Shown piece by piece: positions 35,619 to 47,401 of a stretch of DNA of 64,000 nt (position 1 is its first letter; the number at the start of each line of letters is the position of its first letter). Source of the DNA: Progne subis subis (lineage: Eukaryota > Chordata > Aves > Passeriformes > Hirundinidae); contig JAKJHU010000066.1 of the NCBI GenBank assembly GCA_022316685.1, positions 5,267,913 through 5,331,912 of the forward strand, given 5' to 3'. Position numbers and translations under genes: made by a program. Below the pieces are notes generated by a model that saw nothing but the letters and a program-made list of their open reading frames with translations, did no database searches and was not told the DNA's origin.

Positions 35619-37544
35619 TTAGAAAATATCTCCATATTCCTCATTTCTGGATCTAAAGACCAAGTTCTTTGGGAGCGGGGTGGTTTTCCAGAGGTTATTT
35701 GTGTTAAGACCCAGCTTTTTTTGAGATTCTGTGGATGTCACACAACTGGAACAGCAACTTCCAGAGTCTTTGGCTTTGGGATGTGTGTGTCCACCTCCCG
35801 CTTCAGTTCTCTGGGGTGTCGGGGCTCTTGTAGTCACGGGCAGCAGCCTTTCATTTCAGCAGCTTTTAAATTCCATTAAATTCTTTATGGATTCTCCAGC
35901 CTCTTAATCACAAGCATGGATGCTAACATGACACACGCGGCCATCAAAACACAAAAAAGCAAAATTAAAATGAAATGCTTCAGAAAATTCCTGCTTCAGA
36001 TCCAAAGATCTTTGACAAGGAAGTGTTTCTGTTGTGTCAGAGGGGGAATAAAAACATCCCCAAGAACCTTGCGCAAACTCAGCGCCTGCAATTCCAAATC
36101 ACGCCTGAGTTCCTGTGGTCTTTATTCCATGAATTTTAAGCCAGCAGCGAGCCTGATCTTCCAGTTTATCACCCAGAAATGAAGTAAAAAATAAAAGGAA
36201 GGGGGAAACCGTGGCTGAATCAAAGCCTGCAGGCACTACGGTAATACAAATAATAAATTAGGAAACAATAAAGAGGAGCAGAGTGGTGGTGAGGAGCTTC
36301 AGGCTGAGAACAGGATTGATAAACACAGCATTTAACATAAAGAAAAAAAAAATCCTTTGGGGCTTCAACCTCCAGTACTCGTAGAGCGTCAGAAAAGAAA
36401 TTACCATTTTTGTTGTTGTTGTTGTTGTTGTTGTTTACCTCAGGAAATTTTAGGAAGAGATGGAGAATGGAAAAAAGACGCTCCAAGGAGCCCTCCTGGA
36501 AAAAGTCCAAGCATTGCAAAGTTCCACAGATGAATTGATTTAATTAGCCTGTATCAACACTGCTGCTGCTGCTTCAGAGACAGACTCATAAAAGATATTA
36601 AAGATGCGGTTGGGGTGTTGCATTTTTGTTTTCAAAGACACCCACGGCTCCTCAGCTGTAAAGAGCTTCCCCCTTTTCCTTTTTCTTTACTGATTAAAAA
36701 TGTCTTCACTGGCTGGAAATACTTAAACAGGGGCAAAAACTAGGCAAAAAAAAAAAAATAAAAATCCTCATTTCTGTGATGCGTGACTTATTTAGGAGGA
36801 AATTACAACCTTAAAAGATTGAGGGTGAAAGTGGCGTGGGGAAAATGGGATTGAGGACAAACAGAAAGGAGGTGATCCTCCTCCCAGCAGGATCTGTGTT
36901 GGTGCCAGTGGCCATCCAGGTATTGGGGAATATTTGGGGTGGGAGGATCTTCCTTCAGATTCTTGGTGACCCACCAGTGATGCTGAATCCCCTGGAGTTC
37001 ACTCCACAGGGACAAGAGGGATTTTTTGGGAATTTGCAGGTGGATGTTGAGCCTTCATCCCGCTCCTCACAAGCACAGGGATGGATAAAACCCCTGGGGG
37101 AAGTGGGAGTGAGCTGGGAGCAGGGCAGGTGTAGGAACTTCCAAACCTTGGTGTGAAGGACTCTGAGGCATGGACAAACCTCTGCATGATTCCAGGGATT
37201 TGTGGGAAAACCATCTGCTGAAATTAGGGGCATGTTTCAGAAAAAGATGTTTGTTTTTTTTTTCTGGAATAAACCACTTCCAGTTGATCACGGTGGCCTT
37301 TGTGAGGGAACTTCCCAAGTTTTTTGGGGTGGTTGGAGACACTTTTTTTCCAAGCTGTGATATGACTTTGGGAATTATCCCGTCCTGTGGTTGAAGAAGG
37401 ATGGGAGAATCCTTCTTCGTGCAAACTTTCCAGGCTCATTGACTGTCAGAGGGAAAATGCCGGGAAAATCCAAGTTTTCCATGGTGGACACCGTGCACTT
37501 GGTATCTGCAGGCCTGAAATCCAGTGAATGACGTCAGGACATTC
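35619..37544. other. Single-copy intron sequence with short simple repeats
   Basis: (TTG)n lies at 36409-36435 and an A run at 36748-36760. No exon was recognised. Confidence 0.5.
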
Positions 37545-38172
37545 CACTTCAGCGTGAGGAAATTCCACCTGGACATGAGGAAAAACTTCTTTCCTGAGCA
37601 GTGACAGAGCACTGGAATTGATTGTCCACAGAGGGGGTGAAATCTCCTTCCCTGGGGATATTCCAGAGTTGTCTGGATGCAATTCTGTGCCAGGGATGGC
37701 CCTGCTGGAGCAGGGAGCTGGGACCAGATGATCCCACTGTGGTCCTTTCCAGCCTGGCCTGTTGCCCTGGTTTTTCAGAGTTTTTTATAGCCTTTTGAAT
37801 TTTCATAAAATGGAGTCAGATCTTTTAGTTACTGTGCAATATTAAAAGCAGTTCTACCTTTTTCCCACATATGTAACATAAACAAATCCTTTGTTTTTCA
37901 TTCTCTGTCCTTTGTTTGCATATTTCTAACCTGAAAACAATTGTAAGCTGACAATTGGTCTGGCCACTGAGGCTGAGGGGTGGAAACCCCAAAAAGCCAA
38001 TCTTCTGTTAGACCCAGAAATGTATAAAAAATAAGAAATAAACAAAGTCTCTCGTTGTCTGAACTCAGCCTTGAGCTGGATGGAGGAACCTCTGCTCTGC
38101 GAAACCTCTTGTCTGCATGTGGTTGCTTTGCGTGTCGTGGTGACACTGGCCCATCCTGGGATTCTGTGAACA
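37545..38172 (+). repeat. CR1 LINE 3' fragment interrupted by a solo LTR
   Basis: The left part (37545-37759) contains GACATGAGGAAAAACTTCTT, CTGGAGCAGGGAGCTGGGAC and TCCTTTCCAGCCTGGCC. The right part (38146-38172) resumes with CTGGCCCATCCTGGGATTCT. Removing the LTR and one duplication restores a continuous CR1 tail. Confidence 0.9.
37760..38145 (+). mobile_element. Solo LTR, ~390-bp ERV family with 6-bp target duplication, copy 2
   Basis: The 386-bp element starts TGTTGCCCTGG and ends GTGGTGACA. It is flanked by perfect CTGGCC duplications (37754-37759, 38146-38151). TATAAAA at 38023 and AATAAA at 38037 set the orientation. It matches copy 1 closely over U3 but differs just after AATAAA. No internal genes. 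Confidence 0.94.
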
Positions 38173-40698
38173 TCTGGAAACACATTTTTCCTGTAAGGGT
38201 GTCAAACACTGCAGCAGCTGGGTCGGGGAGGTTGTGGAATTTTCATCCTTGGAGATCCCCAGAACCCACCTGGATGCGTTTTCCAGGCTGCCAGAACAAG
38301 ATAAAGGCTTAGAGATGACAAATTGAACTTTTACGTTGTTTTAATTTAGGGAATCAGGAATTTTCCTTCACAATCCTGAAACCCAGCGCTCTTCAAAGTT
38401 TTTTGTGCACAGCTCTTCCATGTCACAGAAAATAGGGATGGGACAACACAGGGAATTCCAGGCAGTGCAGGGAATTCCACATCATTTTCTTGTGTGTTTC
38501 TGGGCAGAGCCTGATTTCTGCTCTTCTCAGCCCAGAATTGTTTTGTAACCACTGTGTAAAAGTAAAAAACCACGTTGGCAAGGCGCTGTACAATTACTTT
38601 GTTGCGCATTTTGCTGTGCTGGTGTATTTGTTTAATTAAGTTCCTCGCTAATTAGAGCTGTATGTACTTGTGTTAATTATTATTTGCTTAACACAATCAG
38701 CAGTGTCATTCTTTTCTGCGAAGCCACACACTTTCCAGTTCAGCTAAATTACCTATTCCGTGGACTCCCCGAAAGAATAGTTGCTCCATTTCTGTGAAAT
38801 GAGAGGTTGCATTCTTTAATGTGAATGAAATTCAATTTAGATTACCTGAAACTTCACATAATATATTGTATTTTTAATTGGTGATTAAGCAAAGAAAGAA
38901 AAAGCTGGTTTGATTTGTACCTCGGCACAAAGATGTCTGGGGTTTTTTTCTGACTGGGTTACAAAATTGGACAGCTCTGCTATTTATCACCCTCCAAGAC
39001 CTTTTTCTGTCTGACAAAGAAAAAGTACATTTGTCTTCAGGCTTTGGAAAGAAAACTGCTTTCTCATGCTAGAAAAATGTAACCCTGCGCAATTTCTGAC
39101 CTTTTACCAAGCTTTTAATTAATTTTTTTAAAATGCAGAGAGCTATAAACACATTACACTGCCAGAGCCCTGTCGGGGTTTTTAATGCTGTGCCCACTTC
39201 AGGGGCGAATTTCTGCTCAGTCCCTAAAACAGAGAGGAAAGGGGTGCCATAAACATCTTTAATCGTGTTCCAGAAGGAGCTAATAACCAAGTATTGTTAT
39301 TTATCAGTAGGGTTTGTGTTCATCCACACACCCACACCCATCTGGGTTGTGTCTCTCCCTGTCTGGGAAATCTTCAGGGCTTTGACTTCTGCAGGTTGTT
39401 GCTTATTTGAGCTGCTGATCAATTCTGCAAAATTTGGTGTTCGGCATTTGGGGGAACCACCGTGGGTAAATGTGTTTTAGTTGGGAATCTCGGGAAAGCA
39501 GGAAAAGGAGGAGGCAGCTCCTACAGGAGGAGCAGATGGGGGAAATAATTCTCCTGAAGGAAAATATAAACATGGCCAGGATTATGGAGGGAGAGAGGGA
39601 GGATTTGTCCTCATCCCGGGAAGGTTGGGGATGGTTCTTTGCATATTCCAAGAAATCTGGCATTGAATGGGAACTTCATCAGCAGAGGGGCAAAATACTG
39701 ATGGGTGTGTGAGCCTAAAAAGTCCTTCTGAGCCTTCATAAACTCTGAAATGAAACCAGGCAAGAAATGCGAACTCTGGCGGAGTCCTCTGTAATTCACA
39801 CACGAGTCCGATCTATTCGTCTTAAACATCCACTAATCGCACTTATTTTCAACTCTGCCACAAAATCAGCAGACGGGTTTTGTTTAAAAAAGACAAATTC
39901 CGAACGGTCATGGCTGTGCAGCTGTGGCGCTTTTCACCTGTGGTTTGACTTCTGCCCCGTGACTGAGCTACCTTGGGAATAGAGGAGTGAAACCAGCGGG
40001 AATTGCCAAGTGCTTCCACGGCACGGCCTGAAATGCTTTGCCGAGCAAATGTTCGTAATCACCGTGGAAAATGTGCCGGGAAACGGGCATTTTACAGGAA
40101 AAGAGGGATTTACTCCTCCGTACGGAACGACGGGCACGAGGGCACTGCTGGGTATTGTAATTGAAAAATCACAGGAAGGAAAAAAAAAAATAAATAAAGG
40201 GAATTGAAGAATCACAGGAGAAAATACAGAGAAGTGTAGAAGGATCAATAATGACGCTAACGAGAACTGCTGGAAAGGCCCATTAGTGGGAATCACTGTT
40301 TCAGGAATCATTTCCATCAGTCCTGTTGCCTTCCCACACGAAGGAGCATCTCAGGGATGCGAAGCAGTTCCCAAAATTCCCAGAACCATCACGGTTCATC
40401 GGAGGATTCTGCTTTACCTCGATGTGTTTTTCTTGCAGAGGTTGCATGAAAAACATCAGGTGGCCCCTCCGTCCCTTTGCACTTCTGGTGTCCACCTGGA
40501 GACGGGGAGGAGAATATTTCACTGTGGAAGCACGAAGGAAAAGTTAAATAAAGATTTCTGTGGTGGAATCTTGCTGATGGTACCCTCAGGAGGGAGCGGT
40601 GGAACGAATTCCAGAGCAGCTGGCAGCAAGGTCAGAACTTCCCACGGGCATCAGAAGTGTCCACAGCAGTGAATGAGAGGATAAAACGGATATCAAAG
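38173..40698. other. Repeat-poor intron block, 2.5 kb
   Basis: No mobile element was recognised. 38620-38900 is rich in TAAT/ATTA homeodomain-type cores. 39760-40150 keeps many CpG in AT-moderate sequence. Both look like candidate conserved non-coding DNA; this is inference. Confidence 0.4.
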
Positions 40699-40910
40699 AA
40701 TCATGGAATGGGTTGGGTTGGAAGGGACCTTAAAATTATCCAGATCCACGCCCTGTCCCCGTGGGCAGGGACATCTCCCACCGTCCCAGGCTGATCCAAG
40801 CCCCGATGTCCAACCTGGCCTTGGACACTTCAGGGATCCAGGGGCAGCCACAGCTTCTCTGGGGAATTCTATTCCAAGGCGCCTCACCCTCACAGGGAAG
40901 AATTTTTTTT
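40699..40910 (-). repeat. CR1 LINE 3' fragment
   Basis: It starts AATCATGGAATGGGTTGGGT and runs through CAGGGACATCTCCCACCGTC to CCTCACAGGGAAGAA. Confidence 0.9.
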
Positions 40911-42004
40911 TTTCCCCTTAAATTCATGCCTGAATCCATAAATTTGCCTTCCTTTGGGTGACTTTGTGCAGCAATGGGGTCGATGTCACCAGGATTTCTG
41001 TGAAGAGGTTTCCATCCCGCTCCTCTGCTATGCTCCCCCACGCGTTTGAAGTGGCAGAGCTGGATTAATTTAAGCCTGCTCCAATTAATAAAAACAAAAC
41101 AAGTCTAAGGTCTGACTGTGCAGGGGCTCCACAAAACTCAGCTCCACGTTCGTTGTGGTTGTTTGGGTGGAGTTGTTTTGTTTGTCACCTCCTGGTTCTG
41201 CAGAGCTCCCACTTTCCCCCGTGTCTGCATTCTAATCCTCCTCCTTAGGGCTGCCTACAGCGAGGAGGAAGAAAATAAACACTTTTAACCCATCATTTAT
41301 TCCAAAACAGGAGGATTTAGGATTGAGGAAGGTAAGGAATGTGTAATAAGACAACAAAATTCACTCACCAGCTCGTTTCAAGGCAGTTTTTAGTATTCCG
41401 GAAGGTAAATTATCAGATCCAGCACCGGCCCAGGGCCCTGACATGTGTTTGCTAATGACAGTTAATTAGGGGCTGTCTGCAGCAATCATGGGCTGTCAGG
41501 CCTCATCCAGGCTGGAAACGTGAGGGGCACAAGAGCTGCCTCCCCCCTCCTCCCCTAACTGGAGTGGTTTGCCAGGATTAACTGTGAATATCCAAGGAGG
41601 TGCTTGGATCAACAGAGCCTGTCCCACCTGCCATGGGCAGGGCTGGAATTCCTGCTGGGCTCAGCACGGTGAGAGGGATATGATTTCCTGGAGTGTTCCT
41701 TAATTTCTCCCATTTCCAGCTTTTCAGGTTTCCCTATAAAAACTGGGAGATGTTTAATCCCACGCGACTTTTCCAGTGGTGCTCCCCTCCTCTCCAGCAC
41801 TGGGTCATCATCATCCTGGGAAATGTGCGCCAAGTTCTAGGAGGGAGGAAATTCTGTTGTCGCTCATGCAAGCTTTTATGGAATTCTGGAAATCCTGATT
41901 TCCTGACAATTCCCGGTGCTTGCTGCGGCGTTTCAGGAAAATTGGCTTCGGAGCAGCTGCAAGGTAGAACCAAGTTCTCCTCCCAGTTCATTTCTCTCTC
42001 AATA

Positions 42005-42190
42005 AATCACAGAATGAGGTGGAAGGGACCTCAAAGCCCATCCACTTCCAACCCCAGGGGCAGGGACACCTCCCACTATCCCAGGCTGCTCCAAGCCCTG
42101 TCCAGCCTGGGCTTGGACACTTCCAGGGATCCAGGGACAGCCACAGCTTCTCTGGGAGTTCTGTGCCAGGGCCTTCCCACAAGGCAGAAT
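42005..42190 (-). repeat. CR1 LINE 3' fragment
   Basis: It starts ATCACAGAATGAGGTGGAAG and contains CAGGGACACCTCCCACTATC and GCCACAGCTTCTCTGGGAGT. Confidence 0.9.
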
Positions 42191-42442
42191 TTCCAGATTG
42201 GTCACCTCTTTATGGAAGTATCGGCGCTTTGCTCAGCTCCCCACTGCACTCGGAAGTGAAGTTTGATGTTGGGATTTCATAATTTAGGGAGTTTCCCTTG
42301 GGTTTGTGTCATTCCTGGTTTGCCGAGTTCTTTGTCAGGTTTTTTTGCTGGCCTTGATGCTGGGTGGGACAAAGTTGCCCCCAGCTGATGTTCTGGAAGC
42401 ACCATCAGGGTGTTCAGAGAGTTCTTTCGGACCTTTTATTTA

Positions 42443-42495
42443 AGAGATGGGCTCGATGGTCCCTGTGGATCCCTTCCAACTCAGAATACTTGTGG
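42443..42495 (+). repeat. CR1 tail fragment
   Basis: GATGGGCTCGATGGTCCCTG and GGATCCCTTCCAACTCAGAA. Confidence 0.7.
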
Positions 42496-42499
42496 ATCT

Positions 42500-43587
42500 G
42501 GGACTCTTCACGCTCAGTTGCCTCTCAGGGCCCAGGTGGAGGAATCCCAGAGCGGGAGAGGTTCTTGGTTCTGTTGGGAATCCTGAGTGACCTGGACATC
42601 ACAGCTGGGTCTGGAAGACACTGAATTGGAAAACCTCTCCCAGGAATTTTAGAGCAGGAAAATTCACCTGGCTGAACTTCTCAACACCCTTGAAAACCAG
42701 GACTCCTGGCAAGCGTCCTGCAGCTCAGGTGACAAACCATCCTGCAGTGATGGTGACAAACTTTGCGTCTTTTTGCATCAAATTTCACTGCAATTTCTGC
42801 ATTTAATCCCTTACTAGGCTCTAATATCTCTCCTGTCATGTCAGACTTTTTCAAAATTCATTTAAATCAAAAGCTGACAATATTTTCCTTCTAATTTGTC
42901 CCTTTCCTGGCTGCTCCAGAGATGGCTGTGGCATTAATTATGATTTCATGGTCAGGTCCCTGCTCCTCCATAGGAGCGATACGATTTTGCCCCCGCTGTG
43001 TCTTCAAACAGGGAATCTCCAAATATCCCTGGGATGTCTCCCAATGCTCCGGGAGATTTGATAAAATGGAGGGCTGATAAAGCAATCAAACAAATCCCAT
43101 TTATGCATCCCTGAGAGGATAATTCATGCACCGGTGAGTGCTGGCAATGGGAAATTACCTTTGGAGTTGAAATTTTCATTCCAAAGTGGCATTTTACTTT
43201 TGTTTCTGCAGGCTGCGAGTTCCTGCTTGAAATTTATATCCAGTTGCCACTTTTACTGTAGAAGCAAAGAGTTTGAATGCAAAATATCTAATACACTTGT
43301 CTACAAATTGATATTTTGTAATCGTTTACTCGATGCTGCTGAATTTTTACATTTTGTCTCTGGCTTCTCAGTAGCTCAAACGTACAGTTTTGTGAGAGGG
43401 GTGTTTTTTTGTTAAATCTAAATAACAAAATCAGCAGTTGGAAATTGATTTTCTGGGTATTGTTCAGCATCCTCTCGTCCCTTGTACTCCGTCATCATCA
43501 CTCACTCGGGGGTTTATTTGGAATATATAAAATATAAAAAAAGTAGACAATAAAGCAAGGAATTTGAGGTCTGTTTTATGCTGGATT
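42500..43587. other. Single-copy intron sequence, AT-rich in part
   Basis: 42770-43440 is free of recognised repeats and rich in TAAT/AAAT words. Function unknown. Confidence 0.45.
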
Positions 43588-43700
43588 CTTCATGGAAAGG
43601 GCTGGAAGAGGTTGGAAAAGCATTGGAATGGGCTGCCCAGGGCAGTGGGCATTTCAAAGCCCTGTGGATGTGGCCTTGGCAGTGCTGAATATTCCAGACT
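43588..43700 (+). repeat. CR1 fragment
   Basis: GCATTGGAATGGGCTGCCCA, CAGGGCAGTGGGCATTTC and GATGTGGCCTTGGCAGTGCT match the block also present at 49535-49650. Confidence 0.75.
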
Positions 43701-44337
43701 TTTTAGCTTGTTTTTTTTTTTTATTTTGGGCTTCTGTGCTGCGTGGGACCCCTGTCTGGCTTTCACCCATTCATTATTTTTCCTAATAACCATTAATCCA
43801 TGAGATACTTCAGGAAGGAGTTCATGCCCAGATTTTACAAAGAGGGAAGCGCACTCAAGGTTTGTCACGGGGAACCACCCCGAAGGTCAGGAACAGATTC
43901 AAGGATCTTGGTTTTTCCTCCTGCTTTGGTGGTTTGATCTTCACAAAATCCTTGGAAATCCTGTTTGGGTGGTGGAGGAATTCCCTGCATCTGGAGACGT
44001 TTGGGACTGACAGGGGGTAACTTCATGGAATGTTCCAGGGCTTTGAGCAACCTGGGGTGGTGGAAGTTGTCTCTTCTCAATCCTCCTTTCCATCCTTTCC
44101 AAGGAGCCTTTGAAATCTGACCAAGCTCCGGGAAGAGTCTCAGGATTTTTTAATCACGCGACCACTTTCTGTTCGGGTGGAATAATGGAAGGAAAGCTCC
44201 TTGTTCTTTCCTGAGGATGCCTTTCCTTGCCTTTTTCCCTCATTAACTTCATTTTGGGGTGCTCAGTTCATTGAGGCCGTGGCAAACGGAGGAGGTGAGA
44301 GGAGGGCAAAGCAGGAGGGATGAAGTACTAGGGACAT

Positions 44338-44376
44338 TCTTATTCTTATTTTTATTTTTATTTTTATTTTTATTTA
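44338..44376. repeat. (TTTTA)n microsatellite
   Basis: There are about five TTTTA units, preceded by TTCTTA variants. Confidence 0.9.
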
Positions 44377-45867
44377 ATTTTAATTAACTTTTCTTGGCTT
44401 CATCCAGACCCTGCCCTACTGTCAACATGAGGCTTTGTAAATCCAAGGAACGCTGAGGATGTTTTTGGATGGAGATCCAGTGTGGGGCCTTTTTAATGCT
44501 GAGTGCATCTGTTGAAATATAAATCCATTGCTTTTCCATATTCTGTACCCTGATCCTAAAGCAGGGATGAATTAAAAGGGTAAAGAAACACAGAAGGTTT
44601 TCTTTTCTATTTTGGGTTTTTTTCTGTTTAATTAAAACCTTTAAAACCTCCAATTATTTTTTTTTTCCTTTTTTTCCTACACTGGTCCAGAACTCAGAGT
44701 TTAGGCTGATTTCCTTAACTTGATCTTAAACTTTTGCAGTTATTTTTTAATCAGAGCATCCTTGTGCTCTGCACATCCTCAATTTTCAGCTAATTCTGCT
44801 GAGTGTTGATAATCGCTTTTGGAATTTGCTTCCCACGCCACTCTTCCATGGAATTACACGTGATTTATTTTGTATTCTGTATCCTCAATCCCATCCCACC
44901 ACACCAACCTCACCTCCCATGAATATTCCCATTGCTTTAATTCCCACAGTGCTGGGGGACTGTGGTTTGTGCTCACAAACGCAACTTTTGATGAACTCTG
45001 GAACGAAAACCGTTGCTGAAATTTGGAACTTTGGAACGGGAGTTCCAAACATGGAACTTCCGGATGATTTATGGGATTTTCCTTCCTCCTGTCCCTATTT
45101 TTGTACAAATCCAGGGATCCCGGAGGCCCCTCCGCAGGCGATGGATCTGTTGGGAATGCCAAAGGTGTCTCTTCCCAAGCCTTTCCTTCCTCCTCCCTTA
45201 ATTACCTTCTCCACAGCCACCGACCAGAAACGCTCTCTTGCCATTCCGGCATTTCTCCTTCTCCCTCACTTTTTGTCCCGTTTCTTCCCACCTTTTCTGC
45301 TCCTCCCAGAAACTCCTCCTGAAAACCGCGCTGTCTCCCAAATCCCTCAGCTTTCGGAGATAAGCCGAGTCTGGAGCTGCTTAGGTAGAGCCTATCTCGA
45401 ATCACGCACGTTTGCGATAGGGACAGAAATATTCATAAACCGTCGAATCCTTCGGATTGGCGGAATCTCGGGTTTATTTAACGTTTTCCACGGGCCTGTC
45501 TGCTGCTGCTGCTGCGCTGCTATCGGTGCAATTATGATTTCATTGATAGGAGTGTGAGGGGGGTAAATAAATAGAGAGAGGGGGTGACTGAGAGGAGGTT
45601 TTTATTTTTTCAGGTGTTATTTCACTGGGGCTGAGCGCTGCATGCTGATGTTGAAGGGGAGAAATCCAAGGAGAGCAGAGCTCTTGGATTCCTCTCCCTG
45701 CTCTCCTCGCTGGAGTTTCTGTCTGAGGAATGCGGCGGAGGTTGGGATTTCATCCGTGTTCAGCTTTCTCCCCTAAATTCTGTAATTTAATGACATCACA
45801 GGAGGTTTGAATTCATCAGACGAAGGCAGGAACATCCCATTAAAATAAAGGAATTTGAAAGTCACTC
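44377..45867. other. Single-copy intron block with a CpG-retaining patch
   Basis: 45355-45500 holds an unusual local density of CpG. A 243-residue open frame (44826-45557) crosses it. That frame ends in an unrecognised low-complexity stretch (five C residues) and has no recognisable domain, so I do not call it a gene. Confidence 0.4.
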
Positions 45868-45950
45868 AATTCCAAACCCCTGCCATGGGAAGAGACTCAT
45901 TCCACTATCCCAGGTTGCTCCAAGCCCCGTCCAGGCTGGAACACTTCCAG
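45868..45950 (-). repeat. Short CR1 fragment
   Basis: CAATTCCAAACCCCTGCCAT, TTCCACTATCCCAGGTTGCT and CAAGCCCCGTCCAGGCTGG. Confidence 0.8.
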
Positions 45951-46794
45951 CTAAAATCAATATACTTCTGAAAATGTATTTCTTTACAAGAAAAAGAATC
46001 AGTATAATCGTAAATTTATCTGAAGAATAAATTATTCACAGCATTCAAGCACTATTAGTTAGAGGAAAAAGATGAAATATGCAGAGGACTAAAATGATTC
46101 ACACAGGGCTGGATGAGTTAGGACAAGTATTAGGATTCCTGGTGCAGTTTTTACAGTGCAGGGCAATAAAAATTCATGGAAAAAAAATCCAAACTAAAAC
46201 TGCTGCAGCATCCATCATATCCATGAAGCTGCATTGCTACATTGTACACTTTTTTTTTGTTTTTCCCCCCTCTTTTTGGTAATTGAAAAGAATTGGGAGT
46301 TTTAAGGAGGGAATGTAAGGGAACCAAGCACAATTTACAGTGCAGGTGGCCACAGAGGCAGGGTTTATGTCAGAAAGAAAAACCCACTCGTATTTTCTCA
46401 GATTGCTGCTGAATATCTTGGTGCTTCCCAGGATTTATTTCCACCTCTTGCAGCTCCCCGAGCTCAGGAGCTCTGTCATGCCCTGCAGGAATATCGACAC
46501 AAACATGAGGCTTTATTTGCGGGGAGACTTTTGAATTCGGACTGGAAGAATTCCCACCCTTGGTGCTGTGAAATCCTTGTAACCCAGTAAATGTGGGGGG
46601 GTTTGCCATCCCCCTGGAAAACCAGGAGCTCAGATCGACCCTGGGATTGTAACTGGATTAGGAAGAACTCTGTGATTGACAGTGAAGAGTTAATTAGGAT
46701 AACGACTTCCTGGCGCTGTGCCTCTGGAGTGTCCCTTTGGAAAATCTGCAAGTTCTGAGTGTGACCCTCCAACCCACCACGGAAGGGAGCTGCC

Positions 46795-46925
46795 ATCCCA
46801 TCCCATCCCATCCCATCCCATCCCATCCCATCCCATCCCATCCCATCCCATCCCATCCCATCCCATCCCATCCCATCCCATCCCATCCCATCCCATCCCA
46901 TCCCATCCCATCCCATCCCATCCCA
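46795..46925. repeat. Perfect (TCCCA)26 microsatellite
   Basis: About 26 uninterrupted TCCCA units. The minus strand reads GGGAT, with G-triplets separated by AT. Frames read as MGWDG repeats (minus) or SHPIP repeats (plus) are artefacts. Confidence 0.98.
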
Positions 46926-47102
46926 TTGGATGTGGGAGTGGTGCTGTCTGGCAGGGCAGGGCAGGATGAAATCCTGTTAAATCAGCCCATCTGTTCCCGA
47001 TCCTTAATTAGTGTCATTCCTGTCAGGAATGGGAGATTCCCCATCCTTGGTGTAATTACGGACGCGTTTCACTGGAGGGTTCCTGTTCCTGTGTGTACCG
47101 AG

Positions 47103-47401
47103 AGCCCAAAGGGGCTCCAGGAGAGCTGCAGAGGGGCTGGGGACAAGGCCTGGAGGGACAGGACACAGGGAATGGACTCAGGATTGGAAAAGGGGAGATT
47201 TGGATGGGATCTTGGGAAGGAATTCCTGCCTGGGCTGGAATTCCCAGAGGAGCTGTGGCTGCCCCTGGATCCCTGGAATGTCCAAGGCCAGGCTGGACAC
47301 TGGGGCTGGGAGCAGCCTGGGACAGTGGGCGGTGTCCCTGCTCATGGATGGGGTGGAATGAGATGATTTTCCAGATCCCTTCCAACCCAAACCATTCCAT
47401 G
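47103..47401 (+). repeat. CR1 LINE 3' fragment
   Basis: It is the 1914-type subgroup but with the variant GATTGGAAAAGGGGAGATTT, shared with the copy at 55690. It ends CCAACCCAAACCATTCCATG. Confidence 0.9.

Noticed and set aside
44826..45557. 243-residue open frame on +
   Set aside because: It has no recognisable domain, no splice context, heavy proline/serine/leucine composition typical of chance frames in C/T-rich DNA, and a run of five cysteines from a CTG/CTC repeat.
46476..46969. Tryptophan/aspartate/methionine repeat frames (both strands)
   Set aside because: They are direct translations of the TCCCA microsatellite.
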